A stretch of DNA of 64,000 bases, from the NCBI GenBank assembly GCA_038528965.1, contig JBCBEC010000011.1, forward strand, positions 100,378 through 164,377. Reading direction: 5' to 3'. Each line of letters starts with the position of its first letter. The stretch's first letter is position 1. Below, one piece after another: positions 34,401 to 42,680 of the stretch. The notes under the pieces were generated by a model. The model saw nothing but the letters and a program-made list of their open reading frames with translations, did not search any database and was not told where the DNA came from. A program made the position numbers and the translations under genes. The DNA is from Lewinella sp038528965. GTDB taxonomy: Bacteria > Bacteroidota > Bacteroidia > Chitinophagales > Saprospiraceae.

Positions 34401-35438
34401 AGTTTATTCTTTGCAGATAATTTGCAGCAGTCATTACTGCTTACGGACAGTAGCAAACAATCAAGAGTGCTCAGTAGCTTAGCACAAGGTTTTTTATATA
34501 GTGGATCGCCTGCTAAGGCGATTGAGTTATTTTCAAGAGCTAAGAAGGTAGGAAAGGTCGATGGTAATTATGAGGAACGAGCAACCATAATTTTTGATGA
34601 GGTTTTTGCTCATTTGCACGTAGGTGAATTGCAAAGTTTGGATGCTCTGATCAACTCTATTGTTGTATTAAATGAAAAGGAAAATAAAGAATCGATCAGA
34701 CTATATGCACTAATTGCTTTTACAAAAAGTACCAGAATTAAAAAAGGTGTAGGTGCACTTGGAAATAAGATTACCAATAACAAAGTTTTACTTCCGACTG
34801 GTTCAAGTACGGGCTCTTCTAGAAGCATGCTGAATAGTCTTATGTCGGAGTTATCTTTTTTCGGTGGTAATTATCTACTATCAAAAACCATGGCGGAAGA
34901 AGCATCGAAAGCAGAAGAGGCTAATCGAGACGAGCGGGATCGTGTGAGAGCTATTCGTTCGCTTGGCCTTGTTTTTTCGTATTTAGATAACTTTGATAAA
35001 GCAGAGGATAGATTATTTGAAGCTCTAAAGGCGGCACGTGTTGTTGATCTTGTCGAAGAAGAAATCCAAACTCTCACCGCTCTAGCCGAACTCCACCGCC
35101 GCAAAAACGAACTTGCCAAAGCCCGCGAATACCTAGACGACATCTGGGACTACGCGGAAGAAGGCCCGTACCCCCTCTTCCATGCCGATGCCCTCAATGT
35201 ACTCGCGCAAATTGAAATGGATGCGGGGAATACGGAAGATGCCATCAAGGCTGCTACCAAAGCCTACGAACTCGCCTGGTGCGACGGCCCACCTTATGCT
35301 TATCATTATGGCTTAGAAAATGCCAAGGAACTTCTGCAAAAACTAGATGCGCCGGAGCCTGAACTACCACCCTTTGATCCTTCCCAATTCGAGCCGATGC
35401 CAGAGATTGATTTGGAAGCTTTGTTAGAGGAAGAGTAG
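31431..35438 (+). CDS. ParA-like ATPase - DUF4062 - STAND NTPase - TPR fusion protein
   Basis: 1335 residues. ParA/MinD-like domain (~8-300): deviant Walker A 'YKGGVGRTMA' (Lys17 kept, Arg22 in place of the P-loop Lys), 'CIDGDIEAPG' (Asp44, Asp46) and 'ILIDSRTGI'. DUF4062 (~333-450): 'KPLVMISSTARDMQDYRSM...DIYIGIFAHRYGYVP...ITEMEYKRA'. STAND/NB-ARC module: Walker A 'AIGGMGKSALT' (561-566 core), Walker B 'YLIVFDGLERIL' (~637-648), a sensor 'KILVSTRLYP', a 'HPLLLQLLASEV' helix and a winged helix-like 'LDLHPIIRAVVW' region. TPR-like helical repeats fill ~970-1300, and the tail is acidic. STAND proteins typically sense a trigger via the repeats and oligomerise; the coupled TIR protein would be the effector. 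Most of the gene is AT-rich, but from ~35050 to the stop it switches to host-like GC-rich codons. Confidence 0.88.
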   Translation: MNQKNRKGIITTFYSYKGGVGRTMALANVATLLSLWGKKVLCIDGDIEAPGINYYLEPEERSEYGLIDILKGFQNDRPISWEQAICKPKVESGFKLDNISLILVEGKNQQFNPNSHELNWRELYLKRGFALALEKICEEWRDNFDHILIDSRTGITQIGGVLTIQAPDQLLLFCTANYQGLDGLSELSRHIQERRMDLPLDRPTLPIVPIITSFAGRFERELGDSWLTKFVSKLEFLLDDWIDRNVTANQIVNALKIPYVPRWSFGEELPVLEETGDDSEEISYSLHNIAALVANKLSGTKQLVDDRVIYIDLVRSNTLEGSHSSGSRFVAGKPLVMISSTARDMQDYRSMVMDACLRADTMPNMIENLPALDSDAIEASFRMVDEADIYIGIFAHRYGYVPNGYDISITEMEYKRAKDRGIPILIFMISNEVPVRPKDFDKGRAAEKLDLLKTKLKKQTVVAYFESPKNLRELVFDSLGKVVRQLKAEQGPKNDPALLWARKLHNTSTIPNKPEPFVAHPYTLLQVKGLIGRKSELEFLTDWITKPNLANISIFSIVAIGGMGKSALTWTWFNHIAPQEKQWAGRIWWSFYEKDATFDNFVQKTLAYVSSRSEEEIKNLSISDQRQQLFQILNSEPYLIVFDGLERILVAYASQNAAFLDDDIALDERTANRIAGAMGLPESGGASFVGRHRLRKAADSRVGHFLRQLTQLKQSKILVSTRLYPVDLQTRFGRPMPNCSALFLRGLSDQDALELWRSYGAEGSREEMLPTLQSFDKHPLLLQLLASEVAEYRSAPGNFDAWRRSNPDFNVFGLPLVQVQSHVLSYALRGLSTAELQTLRVIAGFRMPATMETLRGLLLSNGDVKSESVFTSEAALDSALTVLEDKGLLGWDRTTNRYDLHPIIRAVVWNNVRIEEKNEILGSLREYFSAMPIVQYSEVDSIDDLKTSIGLFNSLIEMELYNDAYIVFKSNLDKVTLKRLSASRLRIELLSLFFADNLQQSLLLTDSSKQSRVLSSLAQGFLYSGSPAKAIELFSRAKKVGKVDGNYEERATIIFDEVFAHLHVGELQSLDALINSIVVLNEKENKESIRLYALIAFTKSTRIKKGVGALGNKITNNKVLLPTGSSTGSSRSMLNSLMSELSFFGGNYLLSKTMAEEASKAEEANRDERDRVRAIRSLGLVFSYLDNFDKAEDRLFEALKAARVVDLVEEEIQTLTALAELHRRKNELAKAREYLDDIWDYAEEGPYPLFHADALNVLAQIEMDAGNTEDAIKAATKAYELAWCDGPPYAYHYGLENAKELLQKLDAPEPELPPFDPSQFEPMPEIDLEALLEEE

Positions 35439-35740
35439 GGAAGGGGGGAGGAATTAGAATAAGAATTACAATTAGAGTAAGAATTAGGCTTTAGAGACTC
35501 TTTCTCTGCATAACCAACTACTGAATTAACGATCTACCCAGGTACCACTTTTGGCATACTTACCAGGACTTGGGTGGCCACATCCTGTTTTTTCAAAGGC
35601 AAGCCCATTAGTGTATTTTGCTATAAAGTATTGATTTATAGGCTTTTTTAAAATTCATTACTGCAATATTTTACCTATCTTTAGAAACCCATCTCCCCTC
35701 TATACACCTAGAAGATTGTCTCACCAAACCCATATTTACT
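35439..35740. other. Intergenic region between the STAND gene and the lipase gene
   Basis: A purine-rich stretch right after the stop carries short imperfect repeats of AGAATTA/AGTAAGAATTA (35450-35490). A TATCTTTA promoter box at 35676-35683 lies 57 nt before the lipase ATG. No gene is visible. Confidence 0.45.
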
Positions 35741-37132
35741 ATGACTAATCGTCAAACCTCACGACTATTAATTGGTCTCCTGTCTTTGTTTATTGTTGCT
35801 TTTTTGGCCTGTCCACCACCCGAACCTCCGCCGGATGATGATGTGGAGGTGGTAGTGGATACGACCTTCCACGGGATGTGGCATTTCTATCACGCCTATC
35901 TTGCGGATTGTGCCAATGAACGCTACGTCGATGGCGAAAGCAATGCCTTATCTGTACTAACCGATACCGCGACTAATCGCATTACCAGAGCGATTCAGGA
36001 TACGGCCATGACGAACACCTTCGGTACGGAAGAATTGGTCTGGGGCCCGGTACTCGCAGTGGATAAAGTTGATTCTGATGATTCTGATGAATACGTGTCG
36101 GAAAACCTCTTGTATTGTTTACGTTTAGTAGATGATGGGGGAGTTACTTACTCCGTGGGTATTGCCGGTACAAATGCCGTATCCAGCTATGATTGGTTAG
36201 ATGAGGATATTGCTATTCAAGATACGGTAGCCTGGTCCGCAGGGGGAGGTATTTCTCAAGCTTCCAGCACTGGATTGAATAAGCTTCTGGGCTTACGCGA
36301 CAACGGAGTGGGGATCGATTCTTTCTTAAGAAATGCGGTTCGTACCAGTGCAGATCCGATTCAGGTAGCGGTTGCTGGCCACAGTCTGGGAGGAGCGCTT
36401 ACGCAGGTGCTATCCTCTTATCTGCAACAAGAGCTAGATGGGGTAAAAGCAGGTACCCCTGTCACTGCATGGGTATACGCTGGACCAACTGCCGGTACGG
36501 CAACATTTGCGAACGCGCTGGTTAATCAATTGACGGGTTACTTTGCGTACAACAATACCCGCGATGTAGTGCCTCATGCCTGGACAACGGATACTTTGAA
36601 GCAGTTATGCTCTATTTATACGAATCTCAGCATCTGTGATACTGCTATTCAAAGCAGCCTGCTGGTAAATGGTTTAGTACGATTCTTAATTGGCCGTTCA
36701 GAAAATGTACCCTACACGGCACCTCCAGGAAAAATTACCTACTTCACCGGAGAGCCCTTACTTATGAGTGATACCACTGGCTGTGGCGCATTTTATTCAG
36801 AATTAAGCGAAGCTTGGACGTACTCTGATTTAGGGGATGTTTACAGTAACCTGAATACGCTTTCGGCGCAATGCCAAGGGCCGAGTACTATTTCTGAGGA
36901 AGACTTTTATCAATTTGCCTACTTCCTGGCAGAATTGGGCGAACAGCACGTGACGGCCTATTATGATTACTTCCTAACCGGATCACCCGTTTATGATCGC
37001 CTTTCGTTGTACGTACAAGGAGAAGGTGGAGACTACATCAAATGGGATGGGGCCATTGCTTTAGGAAATATCATAGCGGCAGCTAATTCCTATTTAAGCT
37101 CTAACAATATTACTAGCTGTAATTGTGACTAG
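35741..37132 (+). CDS. Lipase (class 3)-like lipoprotein
   Basis: 463 residues. The N-terminus is a lipoprotein signal, 'LLIGLLSLFIVAFLAC' with Cys24, followed by a Pro/Asp-rich linker. Residues ~120-330 are an alpha/beta-hydrolase of the class 3 lipase type: 'YSVGIAGTNAVSSYDW' supplies the oxyanion region and 'VAVAGHSLGGALTQVL' the nucleophile Ser (~219), with 'AYNNTRDVVPHAW' giving a candidate Asp and His. The C-terminal ~110 residues contain paired Cys and look like an added domain. Probably hydrolyses lipids at the cell surface. Monocistronic. Confidence 0.85.
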   Translation: MTNRQTSRLLIGLLSLFIVAFLACPPPEPPPDDDVEVVVDTTFHGMWHFYHAYLADCANERYVDGESNALSVLTDTATNRITRAIQDTAMTNTFGTEELVWGPVLAVDKVDSDDSDEYVSENLLYCLRLVDDGGVTYSVGIAGTNAVSSYDWLDEDIAIQDTVAWSAGGGISQASSTGLNKLLGLRDNGVGIDSFLRNAVRTSADPIQVAVAGHSLGGALTQVLSSYLQQELDGVKAGTPVTAWVYAGPTAGTATFANALVNQLTGYFAYNNTRDVVPHAWTTDTLKQLCSIYTNLSICDTAIQSSLLVNGLVRFLIGRSENVPYTAPPGKITYFTGEPLLMSDTTGCGAFYSELSEAWTYSDLGDVYSNLNTLSAQCQGPSTISEEDFYQFAYFLAELGEQHVTAYYDYFLTGSPVYDRLSLYVQGEGGDYIKWDGAIALGNIIAAANSYLSSNNITSCNCD

Positions 37133-37166
37133 GGAGTAGAATAATGAGCTTTTATTGAGTTCATAC

Positions 37167-37217
37167 ACAGTTCCACAGCATTGATACCAAGCAACGTATC
37201 GAAAGTTGTGGAACTGT
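37167..37217. terminator. Bidirectional terminator between lipase and bioB
   Basis: Perfect 11-bp stem ACAGTTCCACA (37167-37177) / TGTGGAACTGT (37207-37217) with an inner GATAC/GTATC stem (37183-37187, 37196-37200), then TTTTAT on the plus strand. Serves two convergent genes. Confidence 0.75.
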
Positions 37218-37242
37218 TTTATGAGGAACTCCAGTCACCTGT

Positions 37243-38316
37243 TTATCCCTTCTTCGCGTATTCTACATTTTTCTCGATTACGTGCCCTGGCCGTGACCAT
37301 TTGATACGGCGCTCTGGCTCCGGTATCTCTTCCTCAGCTAAGGGCTCGCGCTTGTCGTGCTTGCTGTAGGCCGGTGTAGGTTGTAGGCCCAGTAGGTTAA
37401 ACATATCCAGATCCGTATTCATGTCTGGATTGGGGGTAGTGAGGAGCTTATCTCCTGCAAAAATGGAGCCCGCACCAGCCATGAAACACAGAGCTTGGCC
37501 TTCAATCGACATCTCGGTGCGGCCAGCAGATAGGCGTACCGTGGATGTTGGCATAACGATACGGGTGGTAGCCACCATGCGCACCATTTCCCAGATCGAT
37601 ACTGGTTTTTGCTCTTCCATTGGGGTACCTTCTACGGCTACCAGGGCGTTGATTGGTACGGATTCTGGTTGCGGATTCAACTGAGATAAGGTCAAGAGCA
37701 TACCGCAGCGATCTTCCGCTTTTTCGCCCATACCAATGATCCCGCCCGAGCAGACGGTGATATTGGTTTTACGGACGTTATCCAATGTCTCCAGGCGATC
37801 TTCGTAGCCGCGGGTGGAGATGACTTCCTTGTAGTACTCTTCCGAGGTGTCCAGGTTGTGATTGTATGCGTAGAGGCCGGCGTTTTCCAAACGCTTGGCC
37901 TGGTTTTCGGTGAGCATGCCCAGGGTGCAGCAAACTTCCATGTCGAGCTTGTTAACTGCGCGCACCAAGTCTAATACCTGCTCAAATTCCTCATTGTCTT
38001 TGACGTTGCGCCAGGCAGCTCCCATGCACAAGCGTGAGGCACCGGCGGCTTGGGCATTAATGGCAGCTTTGGTGACTTGCTCTACCGTCATCAAATCATT
38101 GCTCTCAATGTCGGTGTGGTAGCGGGCGGCTTGGGGGCAGTAGCCACAATCCTCCGGGCATCCACCCGTTTTGATGGAAAGTAAAGTACTGATCTGTACC
38201 TCTTTGGGGTTGTGATGCTCCCGGTGTACCGTGGCGGCCCGGTAGACTAATTCCAGTAATGGAGAATTGTATACTTCAAGAATCTCTTCTAGTGTCCATT
38301 GTTTCGTTGCGCTCAT
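37243..38316 (-). CDS. bioB: Biotin synthase
   Basis: Radical SAM enzyme that inserts sulfur into dethiobiotin. The 4Fe-4S motif C-x3-C-x2-C is 'GGCPEDCGYC' (Cys53, Cys57, Cys60). Ligands of the second cluster lie in 'GASRLCMGAAW', 'MEVCCTLGML' and 'VSTVRLSAGR'-type context ('TSTVRLSAGRTEM'). 357 residues, slightly longer than E. coli BioB, with a charged C-terminal tail. It is the last gene of bioF-bioD-bioA-KAS-bioB, 12 nt after the ketoacyl synthase gene. Confidence 0.97.
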   Translation of the reverse strand: MSATKQWTLEEILEVYNSPLLELVYRAATVHREHHNPKEVQISTLLSIKTGGCPEDCGYCPQAARYHTDIESNDLMTVEQVTKAAINAQAAGASRLCMGAAWRNVKDNEEFEQVLDLVRAVNKLDMEVCCTLGMLTENQAKRLENAGLYAYNHNLDTSEEYYKEVISTRGYEDRLETLDNVRKTNITVCSGGIIGMGEKAEDRCGMLLTLSQLNPQPESVPINALVAVEGTPMEEQKPVSIWEMVRMVATTRIVMPTSTVRLSAGRTEMSIEGQALCFMAGAGSIFAGDKLLTTPNPDMNTDLDMFNLLGLQPTPAYSKHDKREPLAEEEIPEPERRIKWSRPGHVIEKNVEYAKKG

Positions 38317-38328
38317 CAGAATTTGGCA

Positions 38329-39495
38329 TTAAGGCTGTTCGAGGATAATACTAATGGCGTTACCGCCAAAACCCAGTGCGTTGATCATGACTCTGCGAAT
38401 CTTTGTCAAGCTATTGGATAGTGTTAGGTAGGGAACAGGTACGAAAGTTTGGTGCTTTAGCATAAGCAGGGCCATCTCTAAACTGAGTCCACCAGAGGCG
38501 CCCAGGGTGTGGCCAATTTTCCACTTATTGGAGGTCAAAGATGGAATATTTTCTCCAAAAATTGTACGGATAGCCGCGTATTCACTCAAGTCACCAATGC
38601 GTGTTCCGGGACAGTGGCAAACGATGGCGTCAACCGTACTTAATTCTGCCTCTCTTAGTGCTTGACGCATAGCGGTTTGCAGTGCAATCCCTGTTTTTGA
38701 TACTCCGGTGAGGGAAGAGATATCCTCGCGCGCATAGCCCAGCCCTTTAATCCAGGCTAAGGGTTTTTCCGGACTTCGTTCCAAGGCAAAAACGGCACTG
38801 CCTTCTCCCAATATCATGGTATTGTTATTCTTGTCGAGTTGCAAAGACCGATTCGGATACGGACCTTCTGTTTCCGCTGCTGCGTAGATCTTTAGCGCCT
38901 GCATTTGGGCCAGGGTGAACGGAGTTAAGGGGGCTTCTGTCCCTCCGGCCAAAAAGCGATCATAGCGGCCTGATTCTAGCCAAACCATCGCGTTAGCCAA
39001 GGCGTGTAAAGCACTACTACAGGTAATGGAATTATCGCTGGAAAAGCCGTGGATGCCTAGATGTTGCGCCGTATGGGTGGCAAGATTACCCGCCGTGCTG
39101 AGCGGAGAAGCTTGTGGTGGTAAGTTGCCAGCTTCGGACTGAAAGGCCTCAAAATAGGCTTCCCAACTACCCGTAGCGCCCCGCGAAGACCCCAGGTAGA
39201 GGCCGGTGCCAGACAGGGTGGTCCAGCCACTATTTAGCCAGGCGCGTTCGGCGGCCAGTATGCCCAGGAGAACAGATCGATCCAGGCGGCGGTAGTTCTT
39301 TTGCTGGAGCCTTAATTGGCTGATCCGTTCTTCTTCTGCTGCCGATACCATGCCCGCCCAGTTGTTTTCCAGTGTGGCAGCTAGGCCCAAGTTGGACTGT
39401 GGGTGCTGGTATTGCGCCCATATTTCTGGAGCAGTTCCTCCCAGGGCAGAACTGCTTCCCCAGGCTACTATGCCTATACTGGTCTTGTTGCTCAC
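38329..39495 (-). CDS. Beta-ketoacyl-ACP synthase in the biotin operon
   Basis: 388 residues with the KAS Cys-His-His triad: Cys159 in 'ITCSSALHAL', His in 'VCHCPGTRIGD' and His in 'KIGHTLGASGG'. It is shorter and divergent compared with FabF. KAS genes inside biotin operons are typical of Bacteroidota, and this operon has no bioC, bioH, bioG or bioZ, so this enzyme probably helps build the pimeloyl chain; that role is inferred from context. The start overlaps the end of bioA by 4 nt, showing tight coupling. Confidence 0.88.
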   Translation of the reverse strand: MSNKTSIGIVAWGSSSALGGTAPEIWAQYQHPQSNLGLAATLENNWAGMVSAAEEERISQLRLQQKNYRRLDRSVLLGILAAERAWLNSGWTTLSGTGLYLGSSRGATGSWEAYFEAFQSEAGNLPPQASPLSTAGNLATHTAQHLGIHGFSSDNSITCSSALHALANAMVWLESGRYDRFLAGGTEAPLTPFTLAQMQALKIYAAAETEGPYPNRSLQLDKNNNTMILGEGSAVFALERSPEKPLAWIKGLGYAREDISSLTGVSKTGIALQTAMRQALREAELSTVDAIVCHCPGTRIGDLSEYAAIRTIFGENIPSLTSNKWKIGHTLGASGGLSLEMALLMLKHQTFVPVPYLTLSNSLTKIRRVMINALGFGGNAISIILEQP

Positions 39496-40790
39496 ACTCG
39501 CGCTACTTCGGTGCTCACCATCACCAGACTTTGCTCGATGGCATTATAAACTCCCGCCAACTCCTCATTGGTCATGCAGTAAGGAGGTAGAATGTAGATA
39601 ACATTCCCGAGTGGACGAAGTAAAATATCACGCTCCAAGAAGAAGTAATAAAGCTTATCTCGGAGTTGATTAAAGTAGGAGGTGGCACTAGGTGTGGCAA
39701 ATTCGATGGCCAGAATGGTCCCCGTCTGTTCTACCCGGACCAGTGCTGGATGACCACTAAGTTTTTCTTGAAAAGCCTGGTGTTGCTGCACAATGCGCTG
39801 AATATCAGCTTGACAAGCTTCGCTTTCCAACAGGTCTAAACTTGCTAGAGCTGCGGCACAGCCTACTGGGTTTGCAGTGTAAGAATGCCCGTGGAACAGA
39901 GCCTTCATCTTATCATCCGAATAGAAAGCGTCAAACACCTCAGCGGTACAGGTGGTAAGGGAGAGTGGCAAGGTTCCACCAGTTAGGCCTTTTGACATGG
40001 CCATAATGTCTGGCTGCTCTTGCAGTTGATTACTCGCAAAAATGGTGCCCGTGCGGCAAAAGCCAGTCATGACCTCATCGGCAATGCAAAGTACATCGTA
40101 TTTGTGGCACAAGGCAATGAGTTGATCCAAGATGGCTGGACTGTACATAAGCATTCCACCGGCTCCTAGGACTAGTGGTTCAAATAGGAAGGCGTAAACT
40201 TCACCCGTTTTCAGGTGCTCCTCTAGCCGGGTCAATGCCTCCTTCTCCTTTTGCTCATTCACGGGAGCAGGAATACGCCATACCTCGAACAAGTCTTCCT
40301 GAAACGCGCGGAAGAAATTATGGTCACCGCTAGCGGCCATGGCTCCAAAGGTTTCGCCGTGGAAGGCCTCTGAAAAGGCTACCAGTTTCGAACGCTTCAC
40401 GCCGCGGTTGAAGTAGTACTGCCGCGCCATCTTAATTCCAATTTCCACTGCAGTGGAACCATTATCTGAGAAGAATACCCGGGCCTGCCGGTCGGGTAAA
40501 TGTGGAAGAAGTCGCTCCGCAAGCTGTACTGCGGGCGGGTGGGTGAAGCCCGCAAAGATGACGTGTTCCAGGGTCATCAATTGCTCGTATATCTTTTCAG
40601 CGATGTAGGGGTGGGCATGTCCATGAAGATTCACCCACCAGGAGGCTACGGCATCCAGATAACGCCGCCCGTTTTCATCAATGAGGTAAGCTCCCTCACC
40701 CTTGACAATAGGTAGCGGTGCAGCCGCGGTTTTCATTTGTGTATACGGATGCCAGATGACAGCAGCATCACGTTGAGCTAGGGTAGACAT
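39492..40790 (-). CDS. bioA: Adenosylmethionine-8-amino-7-oxononanoate aminotransferase
   Basis: Transfers an amino group from SAM to KAPA, giving DAPA, with PLP. The Schiff-base Lys267 lies in 'AMSKGLTGGTLPLS', the PLP Asp in 'CIADEVMTGFCRTG'. The N-terminal 'IWHPYTQMKT' is the BioA signature that separates it from other class III aminotransferases, and 'ASWWVNLHGHAHPYI' is equally typical. 432 residues, normal length. Third gene of the operon; 33 nt after bioD. Confidence 0.96.
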   Translation of the reverse strand: MSTLAQRDAAVIWHPYTQMKTAAAPLPIVKGEGAYLIDENGRRYLDAVASWWVNLHGHAHPYIAEKIYEQLMTLEHVIFAGFTHPPAVQLAERLLPHLPDRQARVFFSDNGSTAVEIGIKMARQYYFNRGVKRSKLVAFSEAFHGETFGAMAASGDHNFFRAFQEDLFEVWRIPAPVNEQKEKEALTRLEEHLKTGEVYAFLFEPLVLGAGGMLMYSPAILDQLIALCHKYDVLCIADEVMTGFCRTGTIFASNQLQEQPDIMAMSKGLTGGTLPLSLTTCTAEVFDAFYSDDKMKALFHGHSYTANPVGCAAALASLDLLESEACQADIQRIVQQHQAFQEKLSGHPALVRVEQTGTILAIEFATPSATSYFNQLRDKLYYFFLERDILLRPLGNVIYILPPYCMTNEELAGVYNAIEQSLVMVSTEVARV

Positions 40791-40823
40791 AAGTTAGGGA
40801 TAATGATCGACGATTAGTCGAGA

Positions 40824-41468
40824 TTAAAGATTCAGGGCTTGGCGAATTTGTGGGCGTAGGCGTTGAGCAAGTTCTTGTATAGCCGGCAAAGATACATGGT
40901 CTAACTCAGGTATGCGGAACAAGACCGGGATTTGGGTCATCTGCTCGATGACACTTTCCGTCGTGGGAGTAACCGGACCATTGAATACCAGGCCGGCAAT
41001 CGGAATTTCACGTTGGCGCAGTTGGGCAATGCTCAAAAGGGTATGATTGATACTGCCGAGGTAATTGCGAGAGACCAAAATAACGGGTAACTGCAACTGA
41101 GCCATCAGGTCAAGAATAGTATCCTTGCTATTCAAGGGAACTAGCAGACCACCGGCGCCCTCTATGATCATGGGAGCCTCTGTTTCCGGTAGCTGAAAAT
41201 CACTGAGGTGAATATGTACGCCATCTATGGCAGCTGAGGCGTGCGGCGACATCGGTTCCGTCAATCGGTAGGTTTCGGGGTGGAAGCGGGAATCGCTAAG
41301 GGAAGTACCGTTCCAGGATGCCACTCGCATGGAGTCCGTTTGGTGTAAATCACCAGATTGTACGGGTTTCCAGTAGTCGGCTTGCAGAGCGCTGACTAAT
41401 ATAGCAGAGCAGACTGTTTTGCCTACTTCTGTACTGATACCACTAACGAAGAATTGCTTGTGGGACAT
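40824..41468 (-). CDS. bioD: Dethiobiotin synthetase
   Basis: ATP-dependent carboxylation and ring closure of DAPA. P-loop 'GISTEVGKTVCSA' (Lys17) at the N-terminus; 'YWKPVQSGD' with the conserved Lys-Pro; 'EGAGGLLVPL' with the metal-binding Glu and the G-A-G-G-L signature. 214 residues, standard size. Second gene of the operon. Confidence 0.95.
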   Translation of the reverse strand: MSHKQFFVSGISTEVGKTVCSAILVSALQADYWKPVQSGDLHQTDSMRVASWNGTSLSDSRFHPETYRLTEPMSPHASAAIDGVHIHLSDFQLPETEAPMIIEGAGGLLVPLNSKDTILDLMAQLQLPVILVSRNYLGSINHTLLSIAQLRQREIPIAGLVFNGPVTPTTESVIEQMTQIPVLFRIPELDHVSLPAIQELAQRLRPQIRQALNL

Positions 41469-41567
41469 GTTTGATTTGATTAAGTTTTATAATGCACTTG
41501 GGGTCTTGGCGCTCGAGAAGGGTGTATGCTGCAGGGTATATCCAGGTACGTTAATAGCTTTGGGCGC

Positions 41568-42680
41568 TTAGGAGTTTTCGCTGAAATAGCTATCCAAACA
41601 AGCTAACAAACGATCGATCTCTTCGTTCGTATTGAAAGTATGCAAACAGATACGAATGCGCTCTTCCCCTCGCGGGACCGTGGGGTACCGTATGGGAAGG
41701 ATGGCTATTTTTTGTGTTTGGAGATGCTTCGCTAAATGTTGTACGGCCTCATTACCCGGGCACAGTACAGCCTGGACGGGCGTGGTACTGGCAATGAGTC
41801 GCTCGCGTATCTTCGCTGGGCAAGCCTGGGTAAAGTAAGTGACACGCTCTCTTAATTTCACCACCAAATCTTCTTTCTGCAAGCTCCGATAGCCCGCCGC
41901 GAGATGGGCAATGGTAGCCGGTGGCAAGGCGGTGGTGTAGATAAAAGAGCGAGCAAAGTTGATCAGGAAGTTCTTTAAAACTGTACTACCGAGAATTGCC
42001 GCTCCGTGGCTTCCCATAGCCTTACCGAAGGTGTGGATGCGTGCCCATACCGCACTTTCTAAGCCAAGTGCGGATACCAATCCTTCTCCTCGTTCTCCCA
42101 AAACCCCAGTGCCGTGCGCTTCATCTACAATCAAGTTGGCCTGATGAACCTGACAGATTTCTGCCATAGCAGTTAAGGGAGCTTGATCACCGTCCATAGA
42201 GTAGACGCTTTCTACGACCACCCATTTTTCTCCTTCTGCCCGTTGGAGCTTTTTTTCTAAGTCCTCCAGGTCATTATGGGCGAAGCTGTAGGCCTTTCCT
42301 GGGCTTAAACCAATTCCATCCCTTAAGGAAGCGTGCAGGAGTTTATCGTAGATAATGGTATCGTGGCGGCTACAGATAGCTGGTAACAGGCCAATGTTAG
42401 CCGAATAGCCCGAAGGAAATAGAAGTGCAGCTTCGGCACCGTGAAATTGGGCAATTGTTTTCTCCAGTTCTTCCGCCGCTTTGGTATTACCACTGATCAG
42501 CCGCGAGCCGGTTGCACCCGCAATTGGGTTAGTGGGTTGACTCAGATTACGGGCTAAGCCCAAGTAGTCGTTAGAACAAAAATCGGTAAGTCCTTCCAGG
42601 GGCGGAGGGAGTACCCGAAGGAGTCCTGCTCGTTGGCGTTCGGCCAAGCGCTGCTTCATCTTTTCTTCTACCGAAAACAT
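41568..42680 (-). CDS. bioF: 8-amino-7-oxononanoate synthase
   Basis: Condenses pimeloyl thioester with alanine using PLP. The Schiff-base Lys220 lies in 'HTFGKAMGSHGA', the PLP Asp and His in 'VDEAHGTGVLG', and the N-terminal 'DFCSNDYLGLA' is characteristic of alpha-oxoamine synthases. 370 residues, near the family norm. First gene of the operon; a TATCTTCG box ends only 4 nt before the ATG on the minus strand, so the message may be nearly leaderless. No BirA-like operator is evident. Confidence 0.94.
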   Translation of the reverse strand: MFSVEEKMKQRLAERQRAGLLRVLPPPLEGLTDFCSNDYLGLARNLSQPTNPIAGATGSRLISGNTKAAEELEKTIAQFHGAEAALLFPSGYSANIGLLPAICSRHDTIIYDKLLHASLRDGIGLSPGKAYSFAHNDLEDLEKKLQRAEGEKWVVVESVYSMDGDQAPLTAMAEICQVHQANLIVDEAHGTGVLGERGEGLVSALGLESAVWARIHTFGKAMGSHGAAILGSTVLKNFLINFARSFIYTTALPPATIAHLAAGYRSLQKEDLVVKLRERVTYFTQACPAKIRERLIASTTPVQAVLCPGNEAVQHLAKHLQTQKIAILPIRYPTVPRGEERIRICLHTFNTNEEIDRLLACLDSYFSENS

